Positions 62,509-64,000 of a DNA stretch of 64,000 nt are shown one piece after another. Numbering within the stretch: position 1 is the stretch's first letter; every line of letters starts with the position of its first letter. Under the pieces are notes generated by a model. The model searched no databases. It was given only the letters and a program-made list of their open reading frames with translations, and had not been told where the DNA came from. The position numbers were made by a program, and so were the translations under genes. This stretch comes from JBCCJA01 sp039045975 (GTDB taxonomy: Bacteria > Planctomycetota > Planctomycetia > Planctomycetales > Planctomycetaceae): the NCBI GenBank assembly GCA_039045975.1, contig JBCCJA010000005.1, forward strand, positions 50,421 to 114,420, given 5' to 3'.

Positions 62509-63441
62509 TTACGACCTGCTACTCACCACCAACACCGCCCCAGCCGCGTTACGCACGCGGTCGCGGACGTGGCCCTCGCTGGCGTGGTCGCCGCGTTCCA
62601 GCGCGAGCACGAGCAGGCCCGGCGAGGCCGGCTCGCCGTCGCCTTCGGCCCGGCATTCCATCGCGTAGCCGAACCGCTCCGTCGCCGACGCTTTCTGCAG
62701 GCCGGCGTGCAGGCGGACGTGCTCTTTCTCCAACGCCCGGCGGACCTCGTCGCGGTCGAATTCCTTCTCCGGGTCGAGCACCCGCAGCAGGTCGCGGAGG
62801 TTCTCGTAGAACTCCTGTTCGAGCACCAGCCGCAGCTTCACGTCGCCCGGACTCGCGACCAGGCCGACCGCCCAGCCGGCCGCCGTGACCGCCGCCTCGT
62901 TCTCGCCGATCAGCGGCAGGACGAGGTCGGCGAACAGGTCAGCCCCTTCCGCCGGCGGCTGCCGCACGACGAGGACCGGCACCGGGCACCGCGTCAGCAG
63001 GACGTCGAGCACCGTCCCGACCGAATCGGCCCCGAGCTTGTCGAGGTCCCGCCCGAACGGGCAGGGCACGACGAGCAGGTCGCAGCCCGACGCCCCGACC
63101 GCCGCCAACACCCGCTCATACGCCTCGCCGTTGCCCGGCGAGACCGCCTCGCCCCCCAGCCGGCCGGCGACCCCGGCGTCGTACCCGGCCTGCGGACCGC
63201 CGTCGGCCGCCCCGTCGCGACAGTCCGCGACCGCGACCGCACAGCCGAAGCGATCTTTCAGCGTCGCGGTCAACGCCTCGCCGGTCCCGTCCTGGGGCGA
63301 CCCGTCGAGCGCGAGCAGCACCTTCGACGGCGTCTTCGCGACGATCTCCAACGGCTCCGCCCCGGCGACCCGGGCCCGCTCGAACAGATCCCGCGCGGCC
63401 CCGAGCCCGGCGTCGAATTCATTAGCGGACGGGTTCTGCAT
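62509..63441 (-). CDS. Universal stress protein-like
   Basis: 310 residues from an ATG at 63441, preceded by GGAGG and a short spacer; a longer start at 63495 is rejected. The N-terminal half carries a UspA-like core: PSKVLLALDGSPQDG, later GCDLLVVPCPFGRDLDKLGADSVGTVLDVLLTRCPVPVLVVRQPPAEG. The C-terminal half (about 190-310) may be a second, degenerate USP-like unit (LVLPLIGENEAAVTAAGWAVGLVA). ATP binding (G-2x-G-9x-G(S/T)) is not clearly conserved. Likely a cytosolic stress-signalling protein. Confidence 0.75.
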   Translation of the reverse strand: MQNPSANEFDAGLGAARDLFERARVAGAEPLEIVAKTPSKVLLALDGSPQDGTGEALTATLKDRFGCAVAVADCRDGAADGGPQAGYDAGVAGRLGGEAVSPGNGEAYERVLAAVGASGCDLLVVPCPFGRDLDKLGADSVGTVLDVLLTRCPVPVLVVRQPPAEGADLFADLVLPLIGENEAAVTAAGWAVGLVASPGDVKLRLVLEQEFYENLRDLLRVLDPEKEFDRDEVRRALEKEHVRLHAGLQKASATERFGYAMECRAEGDGEPASPGLLVLALERGDHASEGHVRDRVRNAAGAVLVVSSRS

Positions 63442-63550
63442 GGCGGCCTCCGGAATATCGCTCGTCTCATCATGCCGACCGTTAGTGGATATCAACAGCG
63501 ACCGCGGAAGCTACTTCGTCCCAGTGACTTGAGGCCCACACCCGGTTTCC

Positions 63551-63826
63551 CTACGTGTCGATCCGATAGCGAGTGACACATTCATCAACCGTCGACGACA
63601 CGTTAAAATAACGATCGGTTAGCTTGTCGAAGACACCTTCGTTCTTATTCAGCAGTCGGCTCAGCTGCGCCTGCCGCTGATCGCGATCTACCGAAGGCCC
63701 CGAGCGGCCGAACTTGCGAACGGCTTGCTTGACGATCTTAAGATGTTCTTTCGCGCCGACGAGTTCGTAACCCGCGATCGCGTCAGGCCAAGTATCCGCA
63801 TAGCTATTGAAGAAGTATTGGTCTAG
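63551..63826 (-). pseudogene. DUF4375 (DMP19-like) gene truncated by IS insertion
   Basis: The C-terminal 91 residues of a DUF4375-like protein are intact to a TAG stop at 63551 (LDQYFFNSYADTWPDAIAG, then YELVGAKEHLKIVKQAVRK). The usual residues before LDQYFF are missing: reading on upstream gives CPHC and unrelated sequence belonging to the IS end. The break is at CTAG (63823-63826), a known IS5-type target. No start codon remains in frame, so the gene is dead unless an outside promoter and start exist upstream. DUF4375/DMP19 proteins act in immunity/defence contexts, by recall. Confidence 0.75.
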
Positions 63827-64000
63827 GCAGTGTGGACATCGCGTCTGGCGTTTTCGACGATCTGGCGTCAGCCTGAGGGTGGTGTGTGGGTGCTGATTCT
63901 CAGCGGAGGAGATCTGCGATGCCGAGACTGAGACACGAACTCGCCGTCGACCTGTGGCAGGCCGTCCGCGACCTGCTCCCGAGGCGGGCGACGACCGACC
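63827..64000 (+). mobile_element. Left end of an IS5-like insertion sequence (continues past window)
   Basis: Sequence changes abruptly at 63827 (GCAGTGTGGACATCGC) directly after CTAG, an IS5-type target. A strong ribosome-binding site (GGAGGAG, 63905-63911) precedes a transposase start at 63919. The terminal inverted repeat cannot be confirmed, because the right end lies outside the window. The element interrupts the DUF4375-type gene. Confidence 0.65.
63919..64000 (+). CDS. Partial IS5-family transposase (N-terminus)
   Basis: The first 27 residues are visible: MPRLRHELAVDLWQAVRD then LLPRRATTD, matching the 'ELW..L.PLLP' start of IS5-family transposases. GGAGGAG lies 7 bases before the ATG. 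The catalytic DDE motif would be beyond the window. The gene lies opposite in direction to the DUF4375 remnant. Confidence 0.65.
   Translation, partial: MPRLRHELAVDLWQAVRDLLPRRATTD

Noticed and set aside
62323..63576. 417-codon plus frame opposite the stress protein gene
   Set aside because: The minus strand has a UspA-like core; this frame is Arg/Asp-rich shadow sequence.

Overview
The window reads as chromosomal DNA of a GC-rich planctomycete. Signs of this are an exosortase with its EpsI-like partner, tyrosine kinase and PEP-CTERM substrate; secreted PQQ-type beta-propellers; a GYY-type aromatic motif protein; many GTG/TTG starts with weak ribosome-binding sites; and almost no intergenic operon clutter. 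The genus cannot be fixed from sequence alone. No rRNA, tRNA or CRISPR array was seen.

Layout. 0-1.2 kb: two secreted/planctomycete-type proteins of unknown function, the first cut by the window edge. 1.2-4.8 kb (minus): sugar-nucleotide and glycosyltransferase genes (GT4, GDP-mannose/UDP-glucose-type dehydrogenase, rmlA). 5.0-13.9 kb (plus): exosortase, BY-type tyrosine autokinase with a Wzz domain, EpsI-like protein and a 1488-residue TPR protein, a surface polysaccharide/protein-sorting locus. 14-36 kb: housekeeping and regulation, with recQ, an LCAT-type lipase, three tandem PAS-like/LuxR paralogues facing a degenerate response regulator, a Uma2 nuclease, mutM, msrB, truD, a BamB-like propeller, one PEP-CTERM protein, an SDR, nnrE, a Cys-less alkyltransferase-like domain fused to endonuclease V, an inositol monophosphatase, a membrane-anchored STAS protein and an HDOD protein. 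37-50 kb: an exopolysaccharide island (rhamnosyltransferase-like, O-acetyltransferase, flippase, two sulfotransferases, rmlB, Wzy-like polymerase, GT2, F420-hydrogenase-beta-like protein, polysaccharide pyruvyltransferase). 50.3-50.9 kb: rnpA-yidD. 50.9-54.5 kb (minus): a tightly coupled three-gene cassette of an unknown membrane protein, a KAS III-like ketosynthase and an FMO-like flavoprotein. 54.7-60.8 kb (plus): a lipoprotein, a Cys-motif propeller-like protein and a PhnD-like/PQQ-propeller fusion. 60.8-62.5 kb: an AT-richer ImmA/IrrE plus DUF4411 (PIN) toxin-antitoxin-like module. 62.5-64 kb: a universal-stress protein, then a DUF4375-type gene cut by the left end of an IS5-like element that runs off the window.

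How the parts fit. The sugar-nucleotide genes (rmlA, rmlB, uronate dehydrogenase), glycosyltransferases, flippase, polymerase and Wzz-kinase together could make an acidic, rhamnose-type polysaccharide, decorated by acetate, sulfate and pyruvate. The exosortase/EpsI pair would process PEP-CTERM proteins such as the one at 28.3-28.9 kb. The best candidates for undescribed biology are the ketosynthase-FMO-membrane protein cassette, the PhnD-propeller operon, the Cys-less ATL-endonuclease V fusion and the LuxR paralogue array.
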